From contig JAATGF010000004.1 of assembly GCA_015654795.1 (NCBI GenBank), forward strand, positions 1 through 62,534: a stretch of 62,534 bases of DNA, written 5' to 3'. Below are positions 44,216 to 54,211 of this stretch, in pieces. How positions within the stretch are numbered: position 1 is the stretch's first letter; every line of letters begins with the position of its first letter. A program made the position numbers and the translations under genes. Origin of the DNA: Bacteroidales bacterium. GTDB lineage: Bacteria; Bacteroidota; Bacteroidia; Bacteroidales; Prolixibacteraceae. The notes beneath the pieces are model-generated. The model saw only the letters and a list, made by a program, of their open reading frames with translations, did not search any database and had not been told where the DNA came from.

Positions 44216-45055
44216 ATGACGATGACAAAAAAAGAAGCAATAGCAATTCTCCATTCCCAGAAAACAGGAGTCCCTTTTGAAGCACTTGAGTTTTTAATGA
44301 GTCTTCCGTATGACGAAGATATTGAGAACAAAATCACCTTCCACCTCGATAATGCGTATGACGAGCGGATTTCGATGCTGAACAAAAGTTTGCCAAATCT
44401 CCCATTGTGGTATGCTATCCTTGCTGAAGTGCATTCTTCACAAAAAATGGTTCCATCTGTCATCAATCTATTTACAACTGCCGATTCGCCCGACTGGGAT
44501 CTTCTTGACGAGCAGGGCCTGTTTCTGGTTGGGATGCTTGCCGAACGCTATCCTGAAGCTGTTACTTCATTTCTCGATGCCATCGAAAGGCAGGTATCGA
44601 AGAAAAGCAATGCCCCTTATCTTTTCCTTTACGATTGCATTTACTTTGCCAAGGATGAAATTCATGGTACAAAGATTTCCAGACTATTGAGTAACCCGGA
44701 TACGGGATGGAAGCCATTACTCGCAGTGCATGTTGCTGAAGCACGACTAAATTCGTGCCGCGATGAGGTGAAAAAACTTCATGAAGCATTTGTCCCATTT
44801 ACCCAAAAGGGGACAAATGAGAACCTGATTCGCGAAGAACTTCAGTTTGCGCTTGAATTATTTGATGATGAGACCCATACGCCGGGAATCTATTTTCACC
44901 AGCGGGGTGACTGGAATGCCCATTATAAAAATGCGGAAGAAATCTTTGCAGATGAAAATCCTATGCTTGCAAATGTTTTTAACAACGTAGGACGAAATGA
45001 TTTATGTCCCTGTGGATCAGGGAAAAAGTATAAAAGTTGCTGTCTGAAGAAATAG
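44216..45055 (+). CDS. SEC-C motif protein of unknown function
   Basis: 279-residue cytoplasmic protein. The N-terminal 240 residues look like an all-helical repeat domain similar to DUF1186 proteins ([20 protein letters not shown]), a weak match. The C-terminus is a clear SEC-C zinc-binding motif ([19 protein letters not shown]), as at the tail of SecA, where it binds SecB and ribosomes. Such tails are also found on many proteins of unknown role. The start is set by the -7 box at 44195. It is convergent with hydF, 40 bases apart. Confidence 0.82.
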   Translation: MTMTKKEAIAILHSQKTGVPFEALEFLMSLPYDEDIENKITFHLDNAYDERISMLNKSLPNLPLWYAILAEVHSSQKMVPSVINLFTTADSPDWDLLDEQGLFLVGMLAERYPEAVTSFLDAIERQVSKKSNAPYLFLYDCIYFAKDEIHGTKISRLLSNPDTGWKPLLAVHVAEARLNSCRDEVKKLHEAFVPFTQKGTNENLIREELQFALELFDDETHTPGIYFHQRGDWNAHYKNAEEIFADENPMLANVFNNVGRNDLCPCGSGKKYKSCCLKK

Positions 45056-45095
45056 ACTGTAGATGTTTAGGCTGAAGGTTAAAAGTATAAAACCC

Positions 45096-46349
45096 TCAGT
45101 CTGTTCTTGCCTTCCACGGAGCAATCACTCTGTTAAGAATTTTTTCTCCGTGAACATAGGAGAGAAAAATACCATAGTTGGTAATCGGTATCCCGGTTGC
45201 ATTAAGCTCGCGAAGCCTTGCTGCCATACGCTGATTCGAAATCATACATCCGCCGCAGTGGATCACAAGTTTGTACTTATTCATATCAAGCTCATCGACA
45301 AACTCTCTTCCAAAGGTATAGTTCACATTTACATCAGGATAGCGCGTTTTAAGGATATTGGGAATCTGGATAGTTCCTATATCTTCCCTTATCCGGGAAT
45401 GGTTACACGCTTCGGCGATCAGAACATGGTCGCCAGGTTTTAAGGAGTTCAAAGCCCTGATTCCACTCACAAACTCATTCAACCTTCCTCTGCTCATATA
45501 GTTGATCATCATGATCGAGAATGTCGTCAGTGCCATATCGTCAGGCGCCCAGTCTTTGATAATGTCCATTGCCTGGGAATCAGTGATAATTGCTTTGGGC
45601 TTTTGGGTAAAATTATTGATAAAAGTGTTCCACCTCTCTTTTTCTGACGGATCACCTGCCCTTGCCTTTGCAAGATTCATACGGTATGAAACAGGGAAAG
45701 CCCACTTTCGGGTAATGTACTCTTCAGCCATCGCCTGGGGTCGCAAATATCTTCCCGACGGGGTCTCTTCATCCATAGGAATATTCAGAATATAAAATTC
45801 CCCTTTCTCCACGAATGGCAACAGCTCAACAGTTACATTTTTAGGGATATAATTGCTGAGAATTGCTTCGAGTAATCGCTGACGATAATTAATGTCGATT
45901 GCGCTCAGTACAATTCTGTGATAAACCCGTAAGCGGGTGAGCAATTCTTCAATTTTATCGATTCGGTTTTTGTCGCTGCTGCGAAAGATATTGTAAACAA
46001 CAATCACCTGTTTATCAAGCGACCGTGCTTCTTTGAGGATAAATTTATCAGTCTCATATTCAAAGGTCGCAGGATCAATAACCAGTAAAACAAGATCACA
46101 TTCTTTCAATGCGGCAATTGTCTTTTTCAGTTTTTTAATGCCAAGCTCGTTCTGTTCATCAAATCCGGCAGTATCCATTAATTTCACAGGACCCAGGCCG
46201 TGAATTTCAGTGAGTGTGATTTTTGTATCGGCCGTAGTGCCAGGTGTAGGATCGACAATCGATGTCTCCTGCTGAGTAAGAAGGTTCATCACGGAACTCT
46301 TTCCTGAATTCATCCTTCCGAAGATTCCAATTATATCGCGCTCTGTCAT
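45096..46349 (-). CDS. hydF: [FeFe]-hydrogenase maturation GTPase HydF
   Basis: 417-residue GTPase and scaffold that carries the 2Fe precursor and hands it to apo-hydrogenase. The G domain (residues 1-170) has IIGIFGRMNSGKSSVMNLL, DPTPGTTADTK and MDTAGFDE; a dimerisation domain follows, and the C-terminal domain has the iron-sulfur cluster ligands in AEACNHSRI and IHCGGCMISNQRM. Its presence implies that an [FeFe] hydrogenase and HydE/HydG exist elsewhere in the genome; none are in this window. It appears to be a single-gene unit. Confidence 0.95.
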   Translation of the reverse strand: MTERDIIGIFGRMNSGKSSVMNLLTQQETSIVDPTPGTTADTKITLTEIHGLGPVKLMDTAGFDEQNELGIKKLKKTIAALKECDLVLLVIDPATFEYETDKFILKEARSLDKQVIVVYNIFRSSDKNRIDKIEELLTRLRVYHRIVLSAIDINYRQRLLEAILSNYIPKNVTVELLPFVEKGEFYILNIPMDEETPSGRYLRPQAMAEEYITRKWAFPVSYRMNLAKARAGDPSEKERWNTFINNFTQKPKAIITDSQAMDIIKDWAPDDMALTTFSIMMINYMSRGRLNEFVSGIRALNSLKPGDHVLIAEACNHSRIREDIGTIQIPNILKTRYPDVNVNYTFGREFVDELDMNKYKLVIHCGGCMISNQRMAARLRELNATGIPITNYGIFLSYVHGEKILNRVIAPWKARTD

Positions 46350-46511
46350 TTTCGTCCTAACTAATTGTGTAAAGAAAACAAAAAATCTATTTGCTTAGTT
46401 CATTGTAAGCAGAATCCTGGAACAATTTAATTGAATTAGAGATAACGATTAAATCTGCTTATTAATGAGTTTTTTTAGCTACATCTTTGCCTGTTAATTA
46501 ATTTAAAGGTT

Positions 46512-46519
46512 TATTTTTG
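46512..46519 (+). promoter_or_regulatory. Bacteroidota -7 box for the Bro-N gene
   Basis: TATTTTTG matches TAnnTTTG. It overlaps the TTG at 46517 that opens the reading frame, so translation must start further down, at the ATG at 46562. Confidence 0.5.
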
Positions 46520-46561
46520 AAGAAAAACATCTATAATAAACTCACAAACCCAACAATAGCT

Positions 46562-47404
46562 ATGACCAAAGAAACAGCCATCAAACTATTTGAATCGAAA
46601 CAGGTACGTTCAGTGTGGGATTCGGAAGCTGAAAAATGGTACTTTTCGATCATTGATGTTATTGAAATACTAACGGGTACCGACCGTCCCCGAAAGTATT
46701 GGAGTGATTTAAAAGCAAAGTTGAAAAAGGAAGGTAGCGAACTGTCCGAAAAAATCGGACAGTTGAAAATGGCAGCCGAAGATGGTAAAATGCGAATTAC
46801 TGATATTGCAGACACCCAACAATTGTTCCGTCTTGTACAATCAGTCCCATCGCCCAAAGCGGAACCTTTTAAACAATGGCTTGCTCAGGTTGGCAGCGAA
46901 CGCCTTGATGAAATTGAAGACCCTGAATCAGGTATCGACCGCCTTATGGAGACATATTTGCGGAAAGGCTATTCGAAAGAATGGATAAATCAACGTTTAA
47001 AAAGCATCGAAATTCGTAAAGAACTTACCGATGAATGGGAAAACCGTAATGTTAAGAAAGGACAGGAATTTGCGATTCTAACTGATGAAATTACGAAAGC
47101 ATGGAGTGGGTTGACCACTAAACAGTATAAAAATCTCAAAGATTTAAAAAAGGAAAATCTCCGGGATCATATGACCAATCTTGAGTTAGTACTCAATATG
47201 CTTGCAGAGGCATCAACTACCGAAATTTCAAAAGACAAAAAGCCCAAGACATTCAACGAGAACAAAATAGTTGCAAGAAAGGGAGGTAATGTTGCAAAGG
47301 CAGCTCGTGTTCAACTCGAAAATACGACAGGTAAAAAGGTAGTAACAAAACAAAGCGCCAAACAATTAGAACAAAATAAGAATAAAGAAATTGGTGAAAA
47401 ATAG
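46562..47404 (+). CDS. Bro-N domain protein (phage antirepressor-like)
   Basis: 280-residue protein. The N-terminal part (residues 1-110) is a Bro-N DNA-binding domain (QVRSVWDSEAEKWYFSIIDV, WSDLKAKLKKEGSELSEKIG, then ITDIADTQQLFRLVQSVPSP), common in phage antirepressors and in stand-alone chromosomal genes. The middle (about 160-230) is helical, and the tail is Lys-rich (ARKGGNVAKAARVQLENTTG). Function unknown; possibly a regulator left from a mobile element. It is placed between hydF and coaD without other phage genes. The start is chosen from the promoter position and from the family's usual MTKETAIKLF opening. Confidence 0.85.
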   Translation: MTKETAIKLFESKQVRSVWDSEAEKWYFSIIDVIEILTGTDRPRKYWSDLKAKLKKEGSELSEKIGQLKMAAEDGKMRITDIADTQQLFRLVQSVPSPKAEPFKQWLAQVGSERLDEIEDPESGIDRLMETYLRKGYSKEWINQRLKSIEIRKELTDEWENRNVKKGQEFAILTDEITKAWSGLTTKQYKNLKDLKKENLRDHMTNLELVLNMLAEASTTEISKDKKPKTFNENKIVARKGGNVAKAARVQLENTTGKKVVTKQSAKQLEQNKNKEIGEK

Positions 47405-47430
47405 CGTTTAAATAGTCCTGTTTTTCTTAT

Positions 47431-47438
47431 TAGTTTTG
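47431..47438 (+). promoter_or_regulatory. Bacteroidota -7 box for coaD
   Basis: TAGTTTTG matches TAnnTTTG, 18 bases before the coaD ATG and after the Bro-N stop. Confidence 0.5.
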
Positions 47439-47455
47439 TACGATAAAATATCGAT

Positions 47456-47932
47456 ATGGAAAGAATTGCAATATTTCCCGGATCTTTTGATCCGTTTACT
47501 TTAGGACACGAATCGATTGTGCGACGCGCCTTGCCATTGTTCGACCAGATTATCATTATGATTGGATACAATTCGAATAAAGAGCCCTACTATCCTTTGG
47601 CAAAAAGGAAAGAGTGGATAAAGCGTGTATTCGAAAACGAACCTAAAATTAAGGTAGGAAAATTTGAGGGTCTGACGGTCGATTATTGTAAAAGGGTTCA
47701 CGCACAATATATTTTAAGGGGATTACGGACAGCCGCCGATTTCGAATATGAAAGAGCTATTGCGCAGATTAATAAAGTGATGCACCCTGAAACTGAAACT
47801 GTATTTTTATTGACGACTCCCGAAACAACAGCAATATCCTCAACAATTGTACGAGATATTCTCCGGCATAAAGGGGATGCGAGTCTTTTTCTTCCCTCTT
47901 GTCTTGATATATCGGAGTTTTACGAAGAATAA
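47456..47932 (+). CDS. coaD: Phosphopantetheine adenylyltransferase
   Basis: 158-residue nucleotidyltransferase for the next-to-last step of CoA synthesis (4'-phosphopantetheine plus ATP to dephospho-CoA). AIFPGSFDPFTLGHESIVRR carries the nucleotide-binding HxGH-like motif (TLGH), ILRGLRTAADFEYERAIAQI is the phosphopantetheine-binding block and ETTAISSTIVRDI the ISSTxVR motif. Length is normal. The next gene starts 2 bases after its stop, so the pair is coupled. Confidence 0.96.
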   Translation: MERIAIFPGSFDPFTLGHESIVRRALPLFDQIIIMIGYNSNKEPYYPLAKRKEWIKRVFENEPKIKVGKFEGLTVDYCKRVHAQYILRGLRTAADFEYERAIAQINKVMHPETETVFLLTTPETTAISSTIVRDILRHKGDASLFLPSCLDISEFYEE

Positions 47933-47934
47933 AT

Positions 47935-49350
47935 ATGCGTTATTTTACAAATGCAATACTACTACTGTTATTACTGATTTCGATTCAGCTTGATGCCCAA
48001 AAATCAGTTCTTTCAGGTAAAGCGATCGATTACAGCACAAAAGAAATTATTTTTTATACGATACCCGATCCTGTTCTTCATCAAAAGTTTGAGTTAGGCA
48101 CAACTAAAGTTGCCGCCGACGGAACATTTTCAGTGACGCTACCCGTCAGCCAAACAATTGAGATATACGCCGATCTCGAAAAATATTGCGGAACCGTGGT
48201 TATTGAACCAAGGAAAAATTATAAGGTAACACTCCCATCGTTTTCGCTACGAACAAGTAATGAGGCGCATAGTTCTTATTTTAAACCTGCCCCCTATTGG
48301 CTGGGATTGCCTGGGACAGATAACAGTGATCTTAATTTTGCGGTGCGTTCGTTTGTGATGGATTTCAATGCAGAAACAGTAAAAAACACGGTTCCGATCT
48401 ATCAGAAACAATCGAAAGAAGTTGTGAATGAAATTATTGAGCGACTGGAAGCTAAATACTCAGCCAATAAGAATGAATACTTCAGAACCTTGAAAAAGTA
48501 TTATTTTGCAGAGTTGGAGTATGCGGTGAATCAACGTACCCCTGAATCTGTCATCCAGAAATATTTTGCAGCTGAGCCTGTTCAGCTTCATCATCCCGTT
48601 TATCAAAGGGCCTTCGAAACAATGTTTGGCGATTTTCTCAGGAAACAGTCGCTGGACATTCAGAACCGCAAGATCGTTAATATTACCAATTCAGGGAATT
48701 ATCTAAAACTTGTGGCCTTTTTCGAAAATAAAGGATACAAAAAAGAGTTTGCCGAACTTGTTGTGCTGAAAGGTTTAAATGATGGGTATTACACAAATAC
48801 GTTCACAAAAGAAGGCGTGATGAAAGCAATAGAAATGGCGCAAACAGTCATAACCTCTGCGAATCTTCAGCCTGTTGCCCATCAAATTAAACGAAAATTG
48901 TCACTTTTGGCAGTCGGAGGAAAAGCTCCTGCAATAAAACTGAATAATCAGAAAAAAGAGATCGTTACGCTGGATAAGTTCCACGGAAAGTTTATTTATC
49001 TCTCTTTCTTTAACAGCAAAAGTTCCGATTGCCGTGCGGAACTTGATTCGATTGTTTCGATCGAAAAACGATTGCGACAAGTTCTTAGCGTAGTATCGGT
49101 TGCTGTTGACGACGATTTTGACGCCGCAGCAAAACTTTGGAAAAACAAAGGCTATACATGGGAATTGCTCGATGGTTCTAAACAAAAACAATTGATTATC
49201 AATTATAACGCCTCACTCACACCTGCATTTTACCTGATAAATCCTGATGGTATTCTTAAACTCTCCCAGGCGCCTTCTCCATCCCACGGCTTCGAGCCCA
49301 TGTTTTTAAAATTGTTCAGGGACTACGATTTCAGGCGGCAACGGAATTAA
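47935..49350 (+). CDS. Thioredoxin-fold exported protein with degenerate active site
   Basis: 471-residue exported protein. The signal peptide is MRYFTNAILLLLLLISIQLD with cleavage after LDA. A beta-sandwich-like N-terminal part and a helical middle lead to a C-terminal thioredoxin/AhpC-type domain from about residue 320 (APAIKLNNQKKEIVTLDKFH, then KFIYLSFFNSKSSDCRAELD). At the place of the CxxC motif it reads SKSSDC, so only one Cys is present and a normal thiol-disulfide cycle is unlikely. It could act as a binding or chaperone domain. It lies 2 bases after coaD. Build is similar to the split protein at 3802-5340. Confidence 0.8.
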   Translation: MRYFTNAILLLLLLISIQLDAQKSVLSGKAIDYSTKEIIFYTIPDPVLHQKFELGTTKVAADGTFSVTLPVSQTIEIYADLEKYCGTVVIEPRKNYKVTLPSFSLRTSNEAHSSYFKPAPYWLGLPGTDNSDLNFAVRSFVMDFNAETVKNTVPIYQKQSKEVVNEIIERLEAKYSANKNEYFRTLKKYYFAELEYAVNQRTPESVIQKYFAAEPVQLHHPVYQRAFETMFGDFLRKQSLDIQNRKIVNITNSGNYLKLVAFFENKGYKKEFAELVVLKGLNDGYYTNTFTKEGVMKAIEMAQTVITSANLQPVAHQIKRKLSLLAVGGKAPAIKLNNQKKEIVTLDKFHGKFIYLSFFNSKSSDCRAELDSIVSIEKRLRQVLSVVSVAVDDDFDAAAKLWKNKGYTWELLDGSKQKQLIINYNASLTPAFYLINPDGILKLSQAPSPSHGFEPMFLKLFRDYDFRRQRN

Positions 49351-49404
49351 CATTTTTTTAAGAATTGGATATGAATTGATTCGCCCCAAAGCCAAAAAAC
49401 TTCG

Positions 49405-49412
49405 TACTTTTG
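49405..49412 (+). promoter_or_regulatory. Bacteroidota -7 box for pyrE
   Basis: TACTTTTG matches TAnnTTTG, 26 bases before the pyrE ATG. Confidence 0.5.
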
Positions 49413-49437
49413 CACAAAATATAATGTTGCAAACATC

Positions 49438-50082
49438 ATGGAAAACACACAAATAGAAGTTACAAAACGCCTGTTGGCAATAGATACAATCAAAATACAG
49501 CCCGACAACCCATTTACCTGGGCATCAGGATGGAAAGCTCCTATTTATTGTGATAATCGGAAGGTACTCTCGTATCCCGAGACAAGAACCTTTATCTGCG
49601 ATCAGTTTGTGCAGCTTGTGCGCAAAAAATATCCCAATGCAGAAGCAATTGCCGGTGTGGCAACAGGCGCAATTGCAATTGGAGTCTTAATTGCTGAGGT
49701 GCTGCAGCTTCCTTTTATATACGTCAGATCAAAACCCAAGGGACATGGACTTGAAAACCTCATAGAAGGTGATATTCAGCCAGGTACAAAAGTTGTGATC
49801 ATCGAAGATCTTATCTCCACGGGCGGAAGTTCCTTAAGCGCCGCCGAAGCTGTCCGCAATTATGGCGCCGAAGTACTGGGGATGCTTGCCATATTCACCT
49901 ACAATTTTGCGCTCGCAGCAAAAAACTTTGAAGATGCCAATATCGAACTGACAACTTTAAGCAATTACAATCTATTACTTAAACTGGCTTATAGTTCCGG
50001 CGAAATCACCGATAAACAGCTCGAAAGCCTGAACAATTGGAGAAAAAATCCTGAGACCTGGGGACAGGAATTAAAAGGCTAA
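49438..50082 (+). CDS. pyrE: Orotate phosphoribosyltransferase
   Basis: 214-residue enzyme that joins orotate and PRPP to orotidine 5'-phosphate in pyrimidine synthesis. The substrate loop FTWASGWKAPIYCDNRKVLS, the KPKGHGLENLIEG loop and the PRPP-binding VVIIEDLISTGGSSLSAAEA motif are all present. Length is typical. An SRPBCC protein gene follows 161 bases later. pyrF and other pathway genes are not in this window. Confidence 0.96.
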   Translation: MENTQIEVTKRLLAIDTIKIQPDNPFTWASGWKAPIYCDNRKVLSYPETRTFICDQFVQLVRKKYPNAEAIAGVATGAIAIGVLIAEVLQLPFIYVRSKPKGHGLENLIEGDIQPGTKVVIIEDLISTGGSSLSAAEAVRNYGAEVLGMLAIFTYNFALAAKNFEDANIELTTLSNYNLLLKLAYSSGEITDKQLESLNNWRKNPETWGQELKG

Positions 50083-50243
50083 AGAACAAGGGTCAAAAGA
50101 TAATGATTAATGGCAAAAGTTGAAGGACACAGGACCTGCTGACTTTTGCACTTCCCTTCTCATTTTCTATCACATTCATTTACAAGGTTGTGACCTGCTC
50201 TTTTATTCAACAAACATTTAGAAAATTGTTTATCAACAAAAAA

Positions 50244-50702
50244 ATGGGAACCGAAAAATATATCAGCGAGGTAAAGGCCATTTCCGCACCTCAGACGTCA
50301 GTTTATGAGCGTCTTTCAAATTTTAAAAATCTTGAGCAGCTTTTTGATCCAAAGCGGATAGAAGAGATTAAGAAGCAATATCCCGATGTCCCTGATATTA
50401 AACTTGATAATTTTCAGGCAACCGAGGATGAGTGCAGCTTTTCAATCAGTCCGGTGGGCACGATAGGCATCCAAATCATTGAACGTGAGCCTTCTAAACT
50501 GATTAAACTTGCAAGTGGTCCAACTGTTCCATTTCAATTTAATTGCTGGATTCAACTTATACCCGTCGATGATTTGAGCTGTAAAGTGAGAATTACCTTG
50601 CATGCGGAATTAAATCCAATGATTAAAATGCTTGTTGGCAATCATTTAAAAAAAGGGGTTGATCAAATTGCAGAAGCGCTGACAAAAATACCATATGCTT
50701 GA
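50244..50702 (+). CDS. SRPBCC (START-like) domain protein
   Basis: 152-residue single-domain protein with the helix-grip fold pattern: EKYISEVKAISAPQTSVYER at the start, a beta-sheet core, and a long C-terminal helix (KMLVGNHLKKGVDQIAEALT). Such proteins bind hydrophobic ligands; none can be named here. The start is placed at the ATG at 50244, which opens the fold directly, rather than at 50190. In Bacteroidota a gene of this kind is often found between pyrE and birA, as here. Confidence 0.8.
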   Translation: MGTEKYISEVKAISAPQTSVYERLSNFKNLEQLFDPKRIEEIKKQYPDVPDIKLDNFQATEDECSFSISPVGTIGIQIIEREPSKLIKLASGPTVPFQFNCWIQLIPVDDLSCKVRITLHAELNPMIKMLVGNHLKKGVDQIAEALTKIPYA

Positions 50703-50911
50703 TTTTTGAATTAAGGGCTTTAGGTAAGGTGAATCAGTAGATGGCACATTCTACATTTCACATAACGGAAAGATAACACGGCATGAATCTCTCCATACCT
50801 TCCTGAAATCATCCTCATATGTTTGATCCCTCCGGGGGTCACAGATTTATAGAATGTTATCGATTTCTATAAATATATGACATTAATATGGCATTATTCC
50901 ATTTTCTGTAC

Positions 50912-51658
50912 TTATTTAAAAACCACCTCTTTAAAATGGTATTTGTTAACTTTCCCGGCCCTGGTTTCGATTATTAATCGTCCGATTTGATCAACGCCAA
51001 GAATCCGCCCTTCAAAATCGCCATTTTCGTCTGAATAAGACGACCAGCAATTAAGCTGATATAACATTTCGGTATAATCGTCATCAATTTGTCTGAATTT
51101 TCGGTCGCAAAGTTGGTGGTAACGGGCATCAATTTTGCGGCATAATGTGGCAAGCGATTCTTCAAGATCATAAGTTTGTCCTGTGACCTGGCTTAGCGAC
51201 ACCGGGTTTGGCGCATCACTGATAAATTTCTGCTGATTGATATTCAAACCAATACCTACAATGCATGAAGCAATTTTGTCTATTCGGATAGAGTTCTCGA
51301 TAAGGATTCCCGCCACTTTCCCATTTCCAATATAAACATCATTCGGCCATTTAATCGAAACCTGATCATCAGTCTGTTCTTTCAAAAAATCGGCGACGCC
51401 AAGTGAGATTGCTTTCGAGATTTCGAATTGCCGCATAATTTCCAAAAATTCGGGATAAAGAAGAATGCTGAACGTCAAATTTTTACCCGGTTCGCTTTCC
51501 CACTTGTTAGAAACCTGTCCACGACCGTCAAGCTGGCTGTTTGCAACAAAAATAGTTCCTTCTGGCAGACGTTTTGTCAGTAGCTGCGTTGCGGCATAAT
51601 TATTGGTTGACCCTAATTCATCGATTCGTTCGATTTTCGATCCGATAATTTCGTTCAT
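50912..51658 (-). CDS. birA: Biotin--[acetyl-CoA-carboxylase] ligase
   Basis: 248-residue enzyme that activates biotin with ATP and attaches it to the carboxylase carrier protein. The catalytic domain shows IERIDELGSTNNYAATQLL, the biotinyl-AMP loop in LDGRGQVSNKWESEPGKNLT, SIKWPNDVYIGNGKVAGILI and GIGLNINQ. There is no N-terminal DNA-binding domain, so it is a ligase only (group I), not the E. coli type repressor. The start is placed at the ATG at 51658; an upstream extension to 51685 is unlikely. Divergent from rsfS. Confidence 0.94.
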   Translation of the reverse strand: MNEIIGSKIERIDELGSTNNYAATQLLTKRLPEGTIFVANSQLDGRGQVSNKWESEPGKNLTFSILLYPEFLEIMRQFEISKAISLGVADFLKEQTDDQVSIKWPNDVYIGNGKVAGILIENSIRIDKIASCIVGIGLNINQQKFISDAPNPVSLSQVTGQTYDLEESLATLCRKIDARYHQLCDRKFRQIDDDYTEMLYQLNCWSSYSDENGDFEGRILGVDQIGRLIIETRAGKVNKYHFKEVVFK

Positions 51659-51749
51659 TTTTGTCTGGTATATTTGAGAGATCAAAGTAAAAACTATTAT
51701 TTCATAAGATTACATGACCATTTCTTTATTTTTCTATCAGACAAAAAAT

Positions 51750-51757
51750 TATCTTTG
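51750..51757 (+). promoter_or_regulatory. Bacteroidota -7 box for rsfS-ftsH
   Basis: TATCTTTG matches TAnnTTTG, 18 bases before the rsfS ATG. Confidence 0.55.
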
Positions 51758-51774
51758 CACTTTAAATATTACAT

Positions 51775-52152
51775 ATGGTTAATCATGCCATTCAAGATGG
51801 CTCAATCGATTTAATAGAAGCGATTATCGAGGGGATTCAACGCAAAAAAGGGCTTGAAATCGTCGATATTGATCTTCAAACAATTAATAATACCGAATGT
51901 GATCATTATATCATTTGTCATGGAACATCTAATACTCATGTAGATGCCATTGCCCATTCGGTAGAAGAGACTGTAGAAGAACTTAAAAATGAACCTGCGT
52001 GGCATCGAGATGGTTATAATCAGGCACAGTGGATATTACTCGATTACGCAAACATAATGGTTCATGTGTTTCAGGAACCCGTTCGCAGGTTGTACGATCT
52101 TGAAAGTTTATGGGCCGACGGAAAAATTTTAAATATTGACGCTGACATTTAA
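51775..52152 (+). CDS. rsfS: Ribosomal silencing factor RsfS
   Basis: 125-residue RsfS/YbeB/Iojap protein, which binds ribosomal protein uL14 and prevents subunit joining when nutrients are short. GLEIVDIDLQTINNTECDHY, IICHGTSNTHVDAIAHSVEE and QWILLDYANIMVHVFQEPVR (end of the fold, with the usual FYDLE-type RRLYDLESLW) match the family. It is the first gene of a run with ftsH 6 bases downstream. Confidence 0.95.
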   Translation: MVNHAIQDGSIDLIEAIIEGIQRKKGLEIVDIDLQTINNTECDHYIICHGTSNTHVDAIAHSVEETVEELKNEPAWHRDGYNQAQWILLDYANIMVHVFQEPVRRLYDLESLWADGKILNIDADI

Positions 52153-52158
52153 TTGATT

Positions 52159-54189
52159 ATGGCTGAGAAAGAGACAAAAAATAACCCTGGGAATACGATC
52201 CCCAAGGGAAACAAAAAACCCGCAGGCGGTGTAAAATTTGGGCCCAAATTTAACCCAATTTACATTTATGGGATTTTGTTGATTGCATTTTTTGCAATCC
52301 AATATTTTACTTCAGGTGGCGCACCGGTTGAGACCAGTTGGCAAGAAGTGAAAAATACGATGCTTAAAAATGGCGATATTGACAAAATAGTCGTCGTAAA
52401 TAAATCCCAATCAGATATTTATCTAAAAGAAGGTTCCTACGATAAATATAAAAGTAAACTCAATCAGGGTTTTGGATCACCTGCAAAAACAGGCCCGCAT
52501 TTTTTCTTTACAATCGGATCGGTTGATGTTTTCGAGAAAAATCTCGAAAGCGCACAGGCAGAGTTTGGTGATAATGCGAAGGTAACCTTGACCTACGAAA
52601 TTCGTCACGATTATTTTAGCGAAGTTTTAAGCTGGCTATTTCTTCCACTGGTACTTATTGCCGTTTGGTTCTGGATTTTCAGACGAATGAGTAAAGGTGG
52701 CAGTGGCGGTGGCAACATCTTCAATGTTGGAAAATCGCAGGCTAAAATTTTTGATAAAGAGTCGAGAGTGAGTACTTCGTTTAAAGAAGTAGCTGGTCTT
52801 GCAGAAGCTAAACAAGAGATTGAAGAAATTGTAGAATTTCTTAAGAATCCTGACAGATATACCAAACTTGGTGGGAAGATTCCAAAAGGCGCTTTACTAG
52901 TTGGCCCTCCCGGAACAGGTAAAACACTGTTAGCCAAAGCGGTTGCGGGAGAAGCAGATGTTCCGTTTTTCTCAATGTCGGGTTCCGACTTTGTGGAGAT
53001 GTTTGTAGGAGTAGGCGCATCACGCGTACGCGATTTGTTTAAACAAGCCAAAGAGAAAGCTCCGTGTATTGTCTTCATAGATGAAATTGACGCAATTGGT
53101 CGCGCCAGGGGTAGAAACCCTAATATGGGATCGAATGACGAACGCGAGAATACGCTTAATCAATTACTTACCGAGATGGATGGTTTCGACACCAACTCCG
53201 GGGTAATTATATTGGGTGCTACTAACCGCGCAGATATTCTCGACAGGGCCTTGATGCGTGCCGGAAGGTTTGACCGTCAGATTCATGTTGAATTGCCTGA
53301 TGTGATTGATCGTAAAGAAATATTTATGGTACATCTCCGGCCGCTTACCTTATCAGAAGATGTAAATGTGAATTTTCTCGCCAAACAAACACCGGGATTC
53401 TCGGGTGCCGATATTGCCAATGTTTGTAACGAAGCCGCCCTTATTGCTGCCCGTAAGAAGAAAACTAAAGTTGAAAAACAGGATTTTCTGGATGCCGTTG
53501 ACCGTATTGTCGGAGGTCTTGAAAAAAAGAATAAAATCATTACAGCTGATGAAAAAGCGATTATTGCTTACCACGAAGCTGGCCATGCAACAGTAAGCTG
53601 GTTACTCGAACACGCACATCCTTTGGTTAAAGTGACCATTGTACCGCGTGGAAAAGCTCTGGGAGCAGCATGGTATTTACCCGAAGAGCGTCAAATCACC
53701 ACACGTGAACAGATGCTGGATGAAGTATGTGCCACTTTGGGAGGAAGAGCCGCCGAGACCGTTGTCTTTTCCAGAATCTCATCGGGCGCTCAAAACGACC
53801 TGGAGAAAGTAACAAAAACAGCCTATTCAATGATCTGCTATTTTGGGATGAGCGATAAAGTTGGAAATGTCAGTTACTACGATTCGTCGGGACAAAGTGA
53901 TTATAGTTTCAATAAACCTTATAGCGAAAAAACGGCCGAATTGATTGACGAAGAAATCAAGGCCTTGATTGATAATGCTTTTATCCGGGCTAAAGATATT
54001 CTAATCAAAAATGCGGCAGGACATAAACAGCTCGCGGAATTGCTTCTTGAACGCGAAGTCATTTTCACCGAAGACATGGAAAATATTTTTGGACCGCGTC
54101 CCTGGGGAAAGAAAAAAGATGACGAAAATCCATTAAAGGATGACGATACTCAGCCTTCAAATTTAGATTCAGAAATAACCAAGATATAA
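52159..54189 (+). CDS. ftsH: ATP-dependent zinc metalloprotease FtsH
   Basis: 676-residue membrane-anchored AAA+ protease that degrades misfolded and regulatory membrane proteins. Two membrane segments (about residues 34-52 and 155-175) flank a periplasmic loop. The AAA domain has [18 protein letters not shown] (Walker A), [16 protein letters not shown] (Walker B) and [20 protein letters not shown] (second region of homology). The protease domain has the zinc motif [14 protein letters not shown]. The start is the ATG at 52159, 6 bases after rsfS; the TTG at 52153 is less likely. cdsA follows. Confidence 0.97.
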   Translation: MAEKETKNNPGNTIPKGNKKPAGGVKFGPKFNPIYIYGILLIAFFAIQYFTSGGAPVETSWQEVKNTMLKNGDIDKIVVVNKSQSDIYLKEGSYDKYKSKLNQGFGSPAKTGPHFFFTIGSVDVFEKNLESAQAEFGDNAKVTLTYEIRHDYFSEVLSWLFLPLVLIAVWFWIFRRMSKGGSGGGNIFNVGKSQAKIFDKESRVSTSFKEVAGLAEAKQEIEEIVEFLKNPDRYTKLGGKIPKGALLVGPPGTGKTLLAKAVAGEADVPFFSMSGSDFVEMFVGVGASRVRDLFKQAKEKAPCIVFIDEIDAIGRARGRNPNMGSNDERENTLNQLLTEMDGFDTNSGVIILGATNRADILDRALMRAGRFDRQIHVELPDVIDRKEIFMVHLRPLTLSEDVNVNFLAKQTPGFSGADIANVCNEAALIAARKKKTKVEKQDFLDAVDRIVGGLEKKNKIITADEKAIIAYHEAGHATVSWLLEHAHPLVKVTIVPRGKALGAAWYLPEERQITTREQMLDEVCATLGGRAAETVVFSRISSGAQNDLEKVTKTAYSMICYFGMSDKVGNVSYYDSSGQSDYSFNKPYSEKTAELIDEEIKALIDNAFIRAKDILIKNAAGHKQLAELLLEREVIFTEDMENIFGPRPWGKKKDDENPLKDDDTQPSNLDSEITKI

Positions 54190-54211
54190 TTTTTGAACAA
54201 TTAAAAATCGG

